64,000 nucleotides of DNA, taken from the NCBI GenBank assembly GCA_010093605.1, contig MU004187.1, forward strand, positions 873,383-937,382. The letters are read 5' to 3'. This DNA comes from Lophium mytilinum. Taxonomy: Eukaryota > Ascomycota > Dothideomycetes > Mytilinidiales > Mytilinidiaceae. The notes beneath the pieces are model-generated. The model was given only the letters and a program-made list of their open reading frames with translations, did no database searches and was not told the origin of the DNA. Both the position numbers and the translations under genes were made by a program. This document shows, piece by piece, positions 23,453 to 34,289 of the stretch; the stretch's first letter is position 1, and each line of letters opens with the position of its first letter.

Positions 23453-23779
23453 ATGGAGAAACTACCCAGCACAAACGACTCCCGAATCCTCCGCATCCCC
23501 ACGACGCGTATGCTGCGAAGCATCTCCCTAGCCATCCTCTTAATCTCCGCCGCTCTCGTGTTCTACTCCTACGCGGTCTTATTACCGCTACCGGCGTCGG
23601 ATCTCCCGGCGGTTAGCGCGACGACCAACGCGACGTTGGTCTTGCCGCAGCTGGCTCCCGATTACGTCCCGCAGGCCAAAGAAACGCCCGCGATGAGTGG
23701 CGGCGAGAGCATGGCGAGGAGGCCGATGCCCTCGCTTGGGATGGTTGGCGTTGCGACGATGGGGGGAGAGGAGTTATAG
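23453..23779 (+). CDS. Small single-pass membrane protein, unknown
   Basis: 108-residue open frame from an ATG, not recognised. It has a basic N-terminal 20 residues (with RIPTTRMLR), one strong hydrophobic helix (ISLAILLISAALVFYSYAVLL, about residues 24-45) and a proline/threonine-rich tail with an N-glycosylation motif (NATL). This fits a type II membrane protein or an uncleaved signal. A TATA box and CCAAT-like element lie at a sensible distance upstream. Codons in the first two thirds are C/G-ending like neighbouring genes. The last part is glycine/methionine-rich and could be non-coding run-on, or an intron could remove it. Moderately likely to be real. Confidence 0.45.
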   Translation: MEKLPSTNDSRILRIPTTRMLRSISLAILLISAALVFYSYAVLLPLPASDLPAVSATTNATLVLPQLAPDYVPQAKETPAMSGGESMARRPMPSLGMVGVATMGGEEL

Positions 23780-24340
23780 GGCATGGATGGAGCTGGTGCT
23801 TGGCGGTGCGATAACGCTGATGGAACGGGGTGGTGGGAGGTGGTTTCTGTTTTGGGGGATTTGATGGGTGGGGAGGGGAGGTTAGGGAGAGGGATATTAG
23901 TAAACATACGATTCCAACACTTGGATAGGATGGGGGGATGTTAGAATAGTGGGATCTGGACCACGTTTTGAAGGGGAATAGCTGATAGTGGGGGTGACCT
24001 CATAGTGGTGCTTATTGCTTAACCAGCGATGGGTAGGTCGCGACTAATTTTGCTCTATATTCAACTTGCTTGACGCTACCATAATGAACAGCCTCGGTTT
24101 GCGCCTACTATTGCCCTTTTCTTCCTGCTCAATCCGTTATACAATACCAGCCTTAGTATCCACTTGTCAGTCCATCCAAAAGACGTCTAATCCCCCCAGC
24201 TTAGCATCCCCATCCCATCTAGATATAAGAAGTAACCACACACGAAAAAACCGCCCGCAAGCAGACCTCCTAAGGGCCTACATACCCGTTTTCAGGACTC
24301 GTATCTTTTGTAAACTTAGGCTCGAAGAGCCAAACAAAAG

Positions 24341-24707
24341 TCACGGTGTCAGGCCAGGAGCCCTATAAGTAAAAGGCTCGGTGCCCGGCTCATGGTAAGT
24401 GAAAGGCGCCTCCCACTTGAAAATCGGACCCTTCTCGGGCTTCTGCCCGGGCGCGCGTGTGGTCGTCGGAGCGTGCCCCTTGCAGCGCTTCTCGAGGGCC
24501 AGCTGGGGTCATGGTGACGAAGGTGGTGGGCGATGGGATGAGGAGGGGGACGAGCTGGCGTGCTTCGAGAGCGATGGTAGGGGAGGGGGTGGTCGTGTTT
24601 GCGGTGACCTTTGTGGCGGCCGTCGGGTTGGAGGATGGGAGGAGGTGGCCGGTGGCGATGTTGGAAAGGGCGGCTACGACGAGGCTGAGATATATGAGCT
24701 TGACCAT
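24341..24707 (-). CDS. Small secreted protein candidate, spliced or frameshifted
   Basis: Starts MVKLIYLSLVVAALSNIATG, a textbook signal peptide, then a Thr/Pro/Ala-rich region. Read in one frame to 24,390 it gives 105 residues. From about 24,502 another frame looks far more protein-like: LALEKRCKGHAPTTTRAPG, a Kex2-type KR, then a 9-residue tandem repeat (APFTYHEPG and EPFTYRAPG), ending at 24,341. A 49-bp intron (24503..24551) with a poor GTCCCC donor and good CCCCAG acceptor would join them in phase, as join(24341..24502, 24552..24707) on the minus strand, also 105 residues. A true frameshift is the alternative. A TATA box lies 62 bp upstream. It looks like a secreted effector-like or wall protein; function unknown. 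Confidence 0.5.
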
Positions 24708-24768
24708 CTTGGTGGAGGGTTAAAGGATGTTGGGTGAGTAAGTGAGGTTTAAGATGAGATGGGAAGAA

Positions 24769-24776
24769 CTTTATAG
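24769..24776 (-). promoter_or_regulatory. TATA box of the small secreted protein gene
   Basis: CTATAAAG on the minus strand, 62 bp upstream of the ATG at 24707, correctly placed for a core promoter. Confidence 0.5.
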
Positions 24777-25772
24777 GTGGGCGGGCGCTAATTATGTGTG
24801 TTTCAACAAGAAAAGAAGTAGAAGACGTGGCCACAGATTTTTTTTTTCTTGGTAGCGAAGCAATAATAATGGTTAGATAGATATAGAGCCATGTGGGCGA
24901 GAGGCGTCTTCCATGGTTGACTCTAAGCAGATGACAGGAACCACGACTAAGAAGCGTAGATGGGTTATAGTGTTAAGGCTGACGCGGTAGAAAGTAGAAG
25001 AGCTCTTGACCAGCCATTTATTCTGCAGCGGAATCAGGCGAGCAAGAGCAATGGCCGGACCGTCTTGTGAATGCGTGGAAGAACGAAAATTTCTTTTGGT
25101 AATTGGTGTCTATCTCCTCCAAAGTTCTGTGATCTCTATCAAGGGTATTACGCCGCATACTTTTGACTAGCGCCATTATATTCCTATTTCTTTTCAGGCC
25201 TGATATCTGACTGGACTGAATAATGACTGGTTAAAGGGCTACTATTCCATCCTAAAGGCGCCCGGAACTACCTCGTGAAGAGAAGCTGTAGATCCAAACG
25301 CGTTTTCCGCGGTAAAAATGGGGGAAATAGGGACTAGAAATTCAATAGCAGAAGCTAGAATAGGTTGCTCACCTGGACCGGTCCGATCCGCTCACGCAGC
25401 ACTCTCAGTCTGGTGTGGTACCTGTGGCGCAGTGCGCCGCAGTGTGGCACAGTACCTAGGTAGGCACCTATCAGCATTGCCTATGTAGGTACCACGTGGG
25501 TGCCTACTCAGCACCCTATTTCGCTTTCCGCTTACGCCCATTTGCCTATTTTGAAGAAGAACCACAGATTCTGCCCTACCATATACTGAGTACTGTCGCC
25601 TCTCTCGATCCGCCGTCAAATTCTCAACCCTCAATTCACACTCCGAACACAATAAACTCTGAAAGGCTTTCAAAAGACCTCCAAGAACAGTCAAGATTCC
25701 ACAAAAGACAACTTACACTCTCCTTTCGAGCCAATATCACGACCTGAATTGTACCTAAAGCCGCCCCACGAA
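24777..25772. other. Intergenic with a cluster of inverted repeats
   Basis: About 1 kb without a gene. It has a T-run at 24,838-24,847 and the inverted-repeat cluster at 25,415-25,507 described separately. The last ~200 bp are CT/CA-rich and form the leader of the small membrane protein that follows. Confidence 0.45.
25415..25507. repeat. Nested inverted repeats around CCTAGG and GGTACC motifs
   Basis: Arms GTGGTACCT (25415-25423) and AGGTACCAC (25487-25495), and a second pair GTAGGCACC (25460-25468) and GGTGCCTAC (25499-25507), overlap in a 93-bp segment that also contains CCTAGGTAGG and GGCGCAGTGCGCC-type self-complementary text. It could form a cruciform or be the remains of a small inverted-repeat element. 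Confidence 0.55.
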
Positions 25773-26168
25773 ATGGACGCCTCGACTACCCCTAATTTCC
25801 TCGAATCTACTATCCGCGTTACCATCTCAACACTCCTGATAATGGTCTCCTTCATCCTCTCAGCCGCGACCCTCGTATTTGTGGCCTACTGGTGCATCAA
25901 CAAGGTCGCCAACGCGCTAGGCCTCGACGAAGCCTCCAAGGAAAGCAGCCTGCCCGCGGCCTACATTGTGTCTCTCATGTGTGTGTTCGTTGCACACACC
26001 ACTACGATCGTCATACTAGCGGACAACAACGGGCCGGGGGCGATAGCGTGGGCTGAGGGCGCGCTGCAGAACGCCTTTGCGCTGACTTTTGTCATGCTGG
26101 TGCTCTGCGACACAGCGGTGGTGGTGAGCAAGGGGTGGCGCGTATATGCTGGAAATAGAGAGTTTTAG
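25773..26168 (+). CDS. Small three-helix membrane protein, unknown
   Basis: 131 residues from the ATG at 25773; the open frame reaches 25749 only through a TTG. It has three hydrophobic segments: ISTLLIMVSFILSAATLVFVAY, an AAYIVSLMCVFVAHTTTIVILA block, and ALTFVMLVLCDTAVVV, separated by a charged loop (LGLDEASKES) and a short acidic loop (ADNNGPGAIAWAEG). C-terminus KGWRVYAGNREF. No family recognised. Codon use is C/G-ending as in neighbours and the stop is followed by plain intergenic sequence, so it looks genuine. It sits 671 bp upstream of the large DUF3433 gene on the same strand. Confidence 0.65.
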   Translation: MDASTTPNFLESTIRVTISTLLIMVSFILSAATLVFVAYWCINKVANALGLDEASKESSLPAAYIVSLMCVFVAHTTTIVILADNNGPGAIAWAEGALQNAFALTFVMLVLCDTAVVVSKGWRVYAGNREF

Positions 26169-26839
26169 AGGTATGGAGGAATAGGCACTACACCGAGTCA
26201 GAACAAATCCAAATCGTTACAATCTTTCTTTCTTGACACCATCGAGAGGATTCGTCCAGCTAGTCTGTAGCCAGTGAGTCAAGGAGCAATCTGATATGCA
26301 CTGTTTCAAACTTGACATCGCGCCTAGACTTTCAAAAAGTTGGTATGCACGGACCCCGGCTGTACGCGCTGAACTCTCCACTGGCGAGCATCTCTATCGA
26401 CAGCTTTCACGCATTGACCCCAAGCCCATATGTTGGTGTTACGGTATGCGAGTTTCAGCCTGGTCGCAAGCCTTGTAAAATCGCGACTTCATTGGCATGT
26501 CGACCCTACTGTGCCTCTTCTCACGCCCGTTGGTAGAGCGCTAAACTCAAGCCGCAGAGACACCGCATCGGGTAACACTCCCAGGAATAGCAGCCTTCTG
26601 GCCAGTCAACCTCCAAGCCGCTCAGATCTCCGCCCGGAAGATTTGGCTCTGAAATCGACTTTATTTCCGTACTAGACCACCGCCCGTAGAGGGAGGCTGT
26701 ACAGATGATGTGTGACGATATGCAGCATCCTCGGCCCCGAGTCTTGACAGCCTGGCTCGCCGGCTACCTTAAGAACTAGACATATCTCCGGCTACCTTCT
26801 CCTTGCAAATTTCCCGGGAACAGATCGTCGACTGGCGCG
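26169..26839. other. Intergenic, promoter side of the DUF3433 gene
   Basis: 671 bp with three short overlapping open frames on the plus strand that resemble nothing known. No clear TATA box near the DUF3433 ATG. Nothing else is supported. Confidence 0.4.
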
Positions 26840-29800
26840 ATGGTTTCGTCATCCCCATTGTCGAACAATACACCACCCGGGAATCTCGAGCAACCGATCC
26901 TTAGAGCCCCACCTATTCAATCAAGACGAGCCCACGCCGACGGCAGCCCGAAAAATGTTTCCAATGTGTCTGCTACTACGCTAGGAAGCATCGAGCTCCA
27001 TGAGATTGAAGTGCTACCTATACTAGATGCTCCGTCCTCTCAAGGTGCTTACCCCAACAAAGTAAAGCCTTGGACACCAATTTTGTTACTACGAGTGTCG
27101 CTCTACGGATTTGCAGCGATATATGTAGTCTTCATAACTGCACTGGCGCTCCTACAAGCCTTCGACAGAAAGAATGGGGGGCTGGTCACCACTAGCCAAA
27201 ACCTGCATTATCTCTGGACGTACGGCCCTACATTCGGTAAGCGCTTTCTATGGTCCCATGTTGCCAGTCTAACTTTGTTGTAGTTTTGACCTTGGTCGCC
27301 GCTGTTTGGGATCAGGTCGAATACCGCACCAAGCAAACCTTGCCCTGGGCGAAACTTCACCAAGGCAAAAGCCCCGCCTCGGAAACTCTTTTGATAGACT
27401 ACATTTCGCAGGCACAAACTGTTACACTGTGGAAGTCCTTGAAAGCTAGGCATTTTCCTGTGGTACTCGCCACCATAGGGGGCTTGCTCCTGAAGTTATT
27501 GATCGTTGTCTCAACCGGATTGTTTTCTCTGCAGCAGGGATTCGAAGTCCACCAGGCTTCATTGTTAGCAGCGGACAAGTTCGACCCAAGCGCATGGAAC
27601 AGGACTAGCGATGATCCCGTCCCAGCAATGTTCGCATATGCTGTCAACGGGTTGAATATGTCGTATCCACCAGGGACCACTGACCATTATGCAATACCTA
27701 CCCTGCGTCTTGCAGATTCAGTCATAGGTAAGTTGAATCTGCTGCAGGTCTGCAGTTCAGTTCTTAGTCATCTCTTCCGCTTCTAGAAGACATACTCGAA
27801 ACTGACGGGACGAAGGATCTGCGGACAGGAACATCACGACAACAACGAAGGCTTTTCTGGGAGACCTTGATTGCGAACGCGGCAACCTTTCCTTTTTTTA
27901 CCTCCCTCGCAATCTTTCCATTCACACTTTGGGGCCCGATATCATCGTTCAATCTCCCTCCTGCCAGGTTGACAGGACTTTCTGGCCGGACGATAATTTT
28001 TCGGTGACGGGTGGCGGAGGAGAAAATTTCTTTTTTGGCACAAACACTTTGGTCAATTGCTCAAACTCCTCGTCAGAGCTGGACAGGGCTCGCATGGTTG
28101 TCGCTGTGGGGAGTATAAAACTCCACTACGGGACCAGCAAGCTGCCATTAAGCGCCAACAATGTCACAGTCTACGTCTGCAAAGTCCATAACTATTTTCG
28201 AGACGCTAATGTCATCATCGACACCGCCGGATCGGTGTTACACATGAATACCTCAGTACCAAGCAATTCCTCTGGAGTATACACGGTGCCGGTGTCCAGC
28301 CGGGAAATGGCTCAATACTTCCAGTCGTCAATACATGTAGCCTTCACTCAAACTAAGGGTGTATGGCTACCGATGAAGGACGTGCTTACTGACATCATCC
28401 GGCCTCCTAGCCTCGACAATCTTGAAGATGGCAATGTTACGATCGGCGGCGAGCAGTACAAAGTGCGTTTCGGTAGCCTCTTCCAACTTTACACGGACGT
28501 CTACAAACCGGAAAGCACAGATAAAATACTGGATCCAGTTTCGCTACTTCCGAATCTACGAGGTCTTTACAGTTTGGTAACTGCCCAGATTGCCAAAGAA
28601 AATCTCATGATCCCGACTACAGCCAGCTCCTCAGGAACAATTCGCACCGTACAACAGCGTCTCCGGGTCCGAGGACTACCACTTTACTGGATGTTTGCCA
28701 TTCTTTCCATTCTCTTTGCAATCTCGGTATGTTTGGATGCGATTGTTTCCCGTGGTGCAGTCAGTCGCGACCCAGGATCTATCGGCGGTCTATCTACCAT
28801 ACTAGCGAGGAGCCGCGCACTTGAAAACATTCTTTCGTATAAGGGCTTTGCATCGATTTCCAGCTTACGACGCTCACTGCTCGGTCGCAGCTGTCAGAGT
28901 ACTATGGATCCTGCAAAGGTTCCTCATCGGTTTGAAATCAATCTCGCAGCTTCGGAACCAGCAGCAGCCGCTATCTCTCCGCAACCATTGTGGGAAGAAG
29001 ATCGCGTAGAATGGTGGCATCCGATGTCACTATCACCGGGGTTTAAAACAACAGTAATCGCTTTCCTGGGCACGCTTGTGTTGGCGCTGGAGGTACTCTA
29101 TCAAAAGTCGGCAAAATCAAACGGACTTGCATACGTAGACGACAAAAGTGACTTGCGATATAGCTGGCTTTATCTCCCAGGCGCAACAATGCTCACTACA
29201 TCCATACTCACAGGAATGGTCGATTCTACTTCTAAGATTTTCTTGCCATATCACAAGCTGCGCCAAGGGCCAGCAACGAGTCGAGCGTGTCTCTACACTA
29301 ACGAGAATTCCCAAATGGCAATCTCTTCCCTGTTCAACTCGGTCTCACACCGCCACTGGAGCATATTCGCCACTACTCTAGCAACAATTTTTGCGTTTCC
29401 TTTGACTATCGTCTCAAGCGGTCTATACTCGACCAAGGTCGTCGCCACTACGAAGGATGCAATTTTCAGTGTGGACAGTACCATAAACTTCGCAACCGAG
29501 TCTATTCCATTCCTCACGGTCCAGAAGCGGCTCGACACGGCAAGTCTCGTCGTGGCAATGATACTGGAAAGGAACTTGAGTTCACCATTATGGACATACG
29601 GAGAGTTTGCATTCCCTGAAATGAGCTTCAAAACCCTTGACGGGTCCAATAATGCTAGCGAGATCACTTCACCTCTCGCCAATTCCAGTGTTGTCGTGAG
29701 TACGCCAGCATGGAATTCTTCCCTCGACTGCGAATTCATTCCAGAAGCCAAGCGCCATATTACGGTCTCGAACTCATCAACCCCCGGTAGCGAGATTGAT

Positions 29801-30769
29801 GTCTATGTTCAGCTAACCGAATCCGCCGAGTGCAATAGCTCTAATGAAAACTTGTTGATCACAAACGGGGACGATGGAAATGTTATCTCCAGAGACTACC
29901 ACGGCTCAAGCGGCTTTAAGTACACCTCTCCAGCCTGTCCATACCTAGTCTTCGCCCTCGGCGAATTAGCATTCTCCAACACGTCAAACGTAGGCCTCTC
30001 AGTCATTGCATGTCGCGCAGACATGACTCAAACTCAAGTCAACGCAACAATGGAGCTACCATCTCTCCGTATTCTCGCAGTCTCACCGGGCGCCCAACAA
30101 CCAATATCACTATCCCAACCGCAAACCGGCACAATCGCATTCGATACGAGCATAAACGTGCCTGCATTCGCCAACACCGGGCCCCTACTCTCTCTAGTCT
30201 ACGCCTCCACCACCGACGCCTTCTTCTCCGCCATCTTCGCCCAAAATCCCAACCTCACCCTCTCCGACCTCACCGGCGCAGCCAACACCCCCCGATTCGC
30301 CGCCGCCCTGAACAAAATCTGGAAAACCGTGTACCCGCAACTCGCCAACAATGTCGTCCGCACCGCGCGCTCAAGTCCGAACGCCACCACCCCGACGCCG
30401 GAGACGCTCACAGGGATACTGATCCAGCATAACCGATCTCGGCTGCTGCAGAGCGCGATCTCGACGAGGATCCTCGAGGGCTTGCTTAGTCTTATTGCCT
30501 TGTGTATCGCTGTTTCGTTCTGGTCGATGCGCGTGCGCGAGGTGCTGCCGAAGAATCCGTGTAGTATTGCGGCGGCTGCGAGTCTGGTTGCGGGGTCGGA
30601 TATGCTGAAGCGGATTCCAAGGGGTGCGGAGTGGTGTGATGACAAACAGTTGAGGGAAAATGGGGTGCTGGAGGGCGTGCTGTTGAGTATGGGCTGGTGG
30701 GATGATGCGAGGCAGCGGGGGAGACGACGGTTTGGGGTTGGGATTGGGAAGGCGGAGTGGGCGCGATGA
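26840..30769 (+). CDS. DUF3433 multi-pass membrane protein
   Basis: Large fungal integral membrane protein of the DUF3433 family; function unknown, likely cell surface. CDS join(26840..27236, 27284..27727, 27816..30769), 1264 residues. Intron 1 (47 bp) joins TYGPTFG to VLTLVAAVWDQVEYRTKQTLPWA. Intron 2 (88 bp) has a GTAAGT donor, a CTGAC branch and an unusual AAG acceptor, the only in-phase one after a stop; it leads into GSADRNITTTTKAFLGD. The architecture is duplicated. Each half has hydrophobic segments near its start (PILLLRVSLYGFAAIYVVF; GFKTTVIAFLGTLVLALEVL), a large extracellular part rich in N-glycosylation sites, and a closing helix. The C-terminus carries the family hallmark LPKNPCSIAAAASLVAGSD. 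The intron 2 acceptor is the least certain point. Confidence 0.88.
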
Positions 30770-30874
30770 GGGTGTGTAAGTAGCGGAAGAGGTGGATGTT
30801 CTTTGGACTAGGTGAATTGCTGTTAGTGAATTGCTACATGGGTGCTGGATAGTGGTGATGCTGTACCGATTCTC

Positions 30875-31282
30875 CTATCTCCTCATGAACCTCTGCACGG
30901 CTCGCAGAACAAAGCCCACGACGAGGGGGGGAAGGCAGACAACGTGTAGCGCGGTCAGCAGTATAATAGTGCTTGTGTCGGTGGCTTGGCGCAACGCCTT
31001 GATGCTGGAGTAGCCCTCCGAGGCTTGCAGAAACCGCTGGAAGTGCCTGGTGACGAGGACGTGGGTGACGAAGAGGGCCAGGCCAAGCAGGAGATGTACA
31101 TCCAAGTACACTTGGGCGCGAATATTGGCGGGAAGAGTGATGCGGAATACGATGATTAGGGTGGTAATGAGGATGTACGCCATTATGTAGAGCCAGATGA
31201 AGGTCGCGAAGAACTTGAAGAAGAGGCTGAAGAGGAGGAAGACGAGCAGCATGAGGGGGCTGAGGGCGGCTAGGTGCAGCAT
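30875..31282 (-). CDS. Small four-helix membrane protein, unknown
   Basis: 135 residues from ATG at 31282, ending 105 bp from the convergent DUF3433 stop. Hydrophobic segments: LSPLMLLVFLLFSLFFKFFA, FIWLYIMAYILITTLIIVF, VYLDVHLLLGLALFVTHVLV and IILLTALHVVCLPPLVVGFVL, with short loops and a basic C-terminus (RAVQRFMRR). No family is recognised; the layout resembles the small fungal membrane proteins often predicted beside DUF3433 genes, which is an impression only. No introns. Likely genuine because the helices are regularly spaced and the codons C/G-ending. Confidence 0.6.
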   Translation of the reverse strand: MLHLAALSPLMLLVFLLFSLFFKFFATFIWLYIMAYILITTLIIVFRITLPANIRAQVYLDVHLLLGLALFVTHVLVTRHFQRFLQASEGYSSIKALRQATDTSTIILLTALHVVCLPPLVVGFVLRAVQRFMRR

Positions 31283-31620
31283 CTTGGTGGTTATGATGGA
31301 AGTTTGAAGTGTTTTGAGGAAGTTTAAAGAGGAAATGAAGATTTTGAAGGAATTGAAGATCTTCGCGCTGTTGTATCAGGAAGAATTGTAGCTAGTAGAA
31401 GAAGATATAGGACTATTATTAAGACAGTCTGCAATGGTGAAGTTGCACAGTGAAGGTGCATTAGACGAAAAAGCAGCCAATGGAAGTGATCTACCGACCC
31501 GCAACAGGGGCGGAGGGTGAAGGTGACACAGGCGGCCTCCGATCTCATAGTCGAGGAACTATTGCTACCTTGTCTCTTAGAAGAAGATGTTGTCTCCTTA
31601 TTCTACAGTACTAGGTCGTA
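31283..31620. other. Upstream region of the small membrane protein
   Basis: 340 bp between the ATG at 31282 and the start of the tandem array. It contains a 74-codon minus-strand open frame without support. Nothing else is seen. Confidence 0.35.
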
Positions 31621-31629
31621 GAATTCGGT

Positions 31630-33790
31630 GCATGGATATCGCACAGCTCTGTTTCCAATCTTGCTCGCTCGACACCACTGTATGGAGTACCCTGACTAGC
31701 ATCTCGTTAGTTCGTCAAAAGGAAGTCCATTTCCGTGTACCAAGTCCTATATTTTTACACACGGATATCTCAATGCTCGGGGTATTTCTTGCTCACTCAA
31801 TACCACTGTATGGAGCTCCCCAGTCAGCATGTCTTTAGCTAGTCAAATAGAAGCTATGTTTCTATAATAAAGAGTCATGAGTGTGAGCATACAAGTTTCT
31901 TGCTGTTCGGGCTTCATTTTTGCTCCCTTAATACCACTGCATGGAGTGCCCCAGCAAGCATGTCTTCGGTCAGCCAAAGGGTAGGCCTACTCCCACTCTG
32001 TGCATATTCTCTAAGATTCCTCCATCAATTCTTCACGCCACTCTATTTCTTCAAAGCGCTCAACGCGCACCTCCACCATTATTTATGAGGCATCATCGGG
32101 CTCCCTGCCCCTTGCTCCGAAGGAACTCGGTGAATTCAGGTGGCCTATATGAGAGGCTGAACTCCAATCTTTGCTCCATCACTTCTTCACTCCACTTTCT
32201 CTCCCCCACTTACAAACCCTTGAGAGCCCGTGGGGGCACATATGAGCATAATAGTGCTCCTGCTCCAAAGAATTCAATGCATGTGGCCTATATAATATGC
32301 CCAAACCGAAGTTTCCTTTGTCACTTCTGGAATACTGCACTCCACTTTTCCTCCATAGCGGCTCGCTCCGAAGGAATTCAATAAGCTGTGGTCTATATAA
32401 GGGGGCCAAACCGAAGCTTCCTCGGTCATTTCACACTCCACTTTCTCTCTATCACGGACAAAATGTGGTACAGTCCGAGACTACAAGTCTGGGCATACGA
32501 ACTCGGCTCCAACTTGTCCCCTCAACACCATTGTTGGGGCTAGCCTGGCTGCCGAGCGGGCAATTAGTCAAGAGACAGTCTAATTTGCAATGCTTGAAGC
32601 TTAACATTGCCCTTGAGTCATCAAAAGCCTGTGGGTTTATTCCAAGCAGCGGTGTACCATTGTACCAATGTGCCCGGACTTGTAGCCTGTCACTGTATGT
32701 GAAGCCTCAGCATGGCTCGCTCCGAATAAATTCACTGATTGTGGCCTAAATAAGAGGCTCAGCTCGAAGCTTCCTTCGTCACGTCTACAGCCCACTTTCT
32801 CTCTATCATAGAGCAGCCTTAAGCGCCTCTGGTACAAAGACCGGCCATAAGACTGTGAACACCCGTTTTCCACTGCTTGGGGCGCTCCCATGAGTTTTGA
32901 AAGCACAGGCGCGACTTCAAACTCCAAGCTGGACATATTAGAGTGCTCTTTGACTCACTGGCTTCTAACTAGCTGGGCCACTCCTTTGAGTGGTGTCAAG
33001 CGAGCAAGACTGCAGCCGAGCAGTGATGAATTCGTGTTTCCAGACTCATGGTCTAGTACTCTATATGAAGCCTCAACGTAGCTCGCCCCGAAGGACACCA
33101 ATAAATGTGGCCTACGTAAGAGGCCCAACTCGAAGCTTCCTCCATCACTTCTACACTCCACTTTCTTTCTATGATGGAGTAGCCTTGAGCACCTGTCAAC
33201 GTAACTCGCTCCGAAGGAATTAATGAATGTGGCTTACCACAAGAGGCTCAACCTGAAGCTTGCTCCGTCACTTCTACACCCCAATTTCTTTTGATTATGG
33301 ATCAACCTTGGGCACCTATGATGGCGCGTTGGGCTTATATGAAGCATCAACGTAGCCCGCTCCGAATGAAACCACTGATTGTGGCCAATATAAGAAGCTT
33401 AACTCGAAGCTTCCTTCGTCACTTCTACAGTACAATTTCTCTGTTGCTTATCATGCAGCAGCCTTGGCCACCTGTGGTATATGAATCTTCAACACGCCGC
33501 TCCGAATGATTCCACCTTTTGTAGCCTATATAAGAAGCTCAACTCGAATCTTCCTCTGTCACTTCTACACCCCGCGTTCTCTTGGTTATGGATCAACCTT
33601 GGGCACCTATGATGGCACGTTGGGCTCTATGTAAAGCCTCAACGTAGCTCGCTCCGAATGAATTCGCTGGTTGTGGCTTATATAAGAGGCTCAACTCGGA
33701 GCTGCCTCCCTCACTTCTACACTCCACTTTCTCTTGATCATGGATCAACCTTGGGCACCTATGGTGGCACGTTGGGCTTATAAAAAGGTA
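31630..33790. repeat. Composite tandem array of TATA-bearing units
   Basis: Degenerate direct repeats in two modules. Module A (31,650-32,000 and again near 32,510) reads like GCTC-ACTCAATACCACTGTATGGAG followed by AGCATGTCTT. Module B recurs near 32,140, 32,284, 32,388, 32,733, 33,106, 33,228, 33,377, 33,520 and 33,672, spaced 122-152 bp in the right half: TGTGGCCTATATAAGAGGCT, CAACTCGAAGCTTCCTCC, GTCACTTCTACACTCCACTT, then TGGATCAACCTTGGGCACCT. Most copies carry a TATATAAG core at the same place, so the array is a row of promoter-like units ending just before the coiled-coil gene. No frame stays open through it. Confidence 0.85.
33779..33785 (+). promoter_or_regulatory. TATA box nearest the coiled-coil/C6 gene
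   Basis: TATAAAA at the right end of the promoter-like array, about 505 bp before the ATG at 34290. It replaces the TATATAAG found in the array units. If used, it gives a long leader of roughly 470 nt. Confidence 0.45.
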
Positions 33791-33920
33791 TGAGAATTTC
33801 TTCTGATCATCGTTTCCTCCTGTTCTCTGCTGCCCGGCAATGCTAATCAGGTGATTAGCTCGTCTTGCTCGAGTTTCGAGGCCGGGAACATGAAATCCAT
33901 CATTGCGTCCTGCCGCACTA

Positions 33921-33960
33921 GCCTGGGGACCCCATACTGCACTCGAGGGGTCCCCCAGGC
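33921..33960. repeat. Strong hairpin in the leader region
   Basis: GCCTGGGGACCCC (33921-33933) pairs with GGGGTCCCCCAGGC (33947-33960) with one bulged C and a 13-base loop. In the transcript predicted from the TATA at 33779 it lies about 110 nt from the cap and could affect translation. Confidence 0.6.
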
Positions 33961-34049
33961 GTGAGGTGAGGCGTTGAGGATGAGTAAGCAGGTGTCGCGT
34001 GGCGCGGTCCTGCCTATTTATTCCAGCCGACGACGTCAACACAACCTTT

Positions 34050-34285
34050 CCTCCTCCACTCCACCCCCAGCAGCCAACGTCTCTACTTCATCTGCACCGC
34101 GACGAGAGATCCTCCAGCTTCTTCATCAAACACTCGCTGTTCATCGTCGGCTACTGCGATTGAGCCTTTCCCTTCCACTCCTCTGCCAGCAGCCAACGTC
34201 TTTGCCTTGTCTGCACCGCGTCGAGACTTCCTCTAGTCTCTTCATCACCTGCTCACCACTCAACGTCGACTACTGCAACCTCTGT
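34050..34285 (+). repeat. 119-bp tandem duplication in the 5' leader
   Basis: Two diverged copies directly before the ATG. Both contain CAGCAGCCAACGTCT (starting at 34068 and 34187, 119 bp apart), then TCTGCACCGCG and TCTTCATCA, and close with GTCGGCTACTGC or GTCGACTACTGC. CT-rich, typical of a fungal leader. Confidence 0.75.
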
Positions 34286-34289
34286 CGTA

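Noticed and set aside
31324-31548. 74-codon minus-strand frame upstream of the four-helix membrane protein
   Set aside because: Short, Cys/His-rich by chance, no promoter signal; more likely leader sequence of the neighbouring gene.
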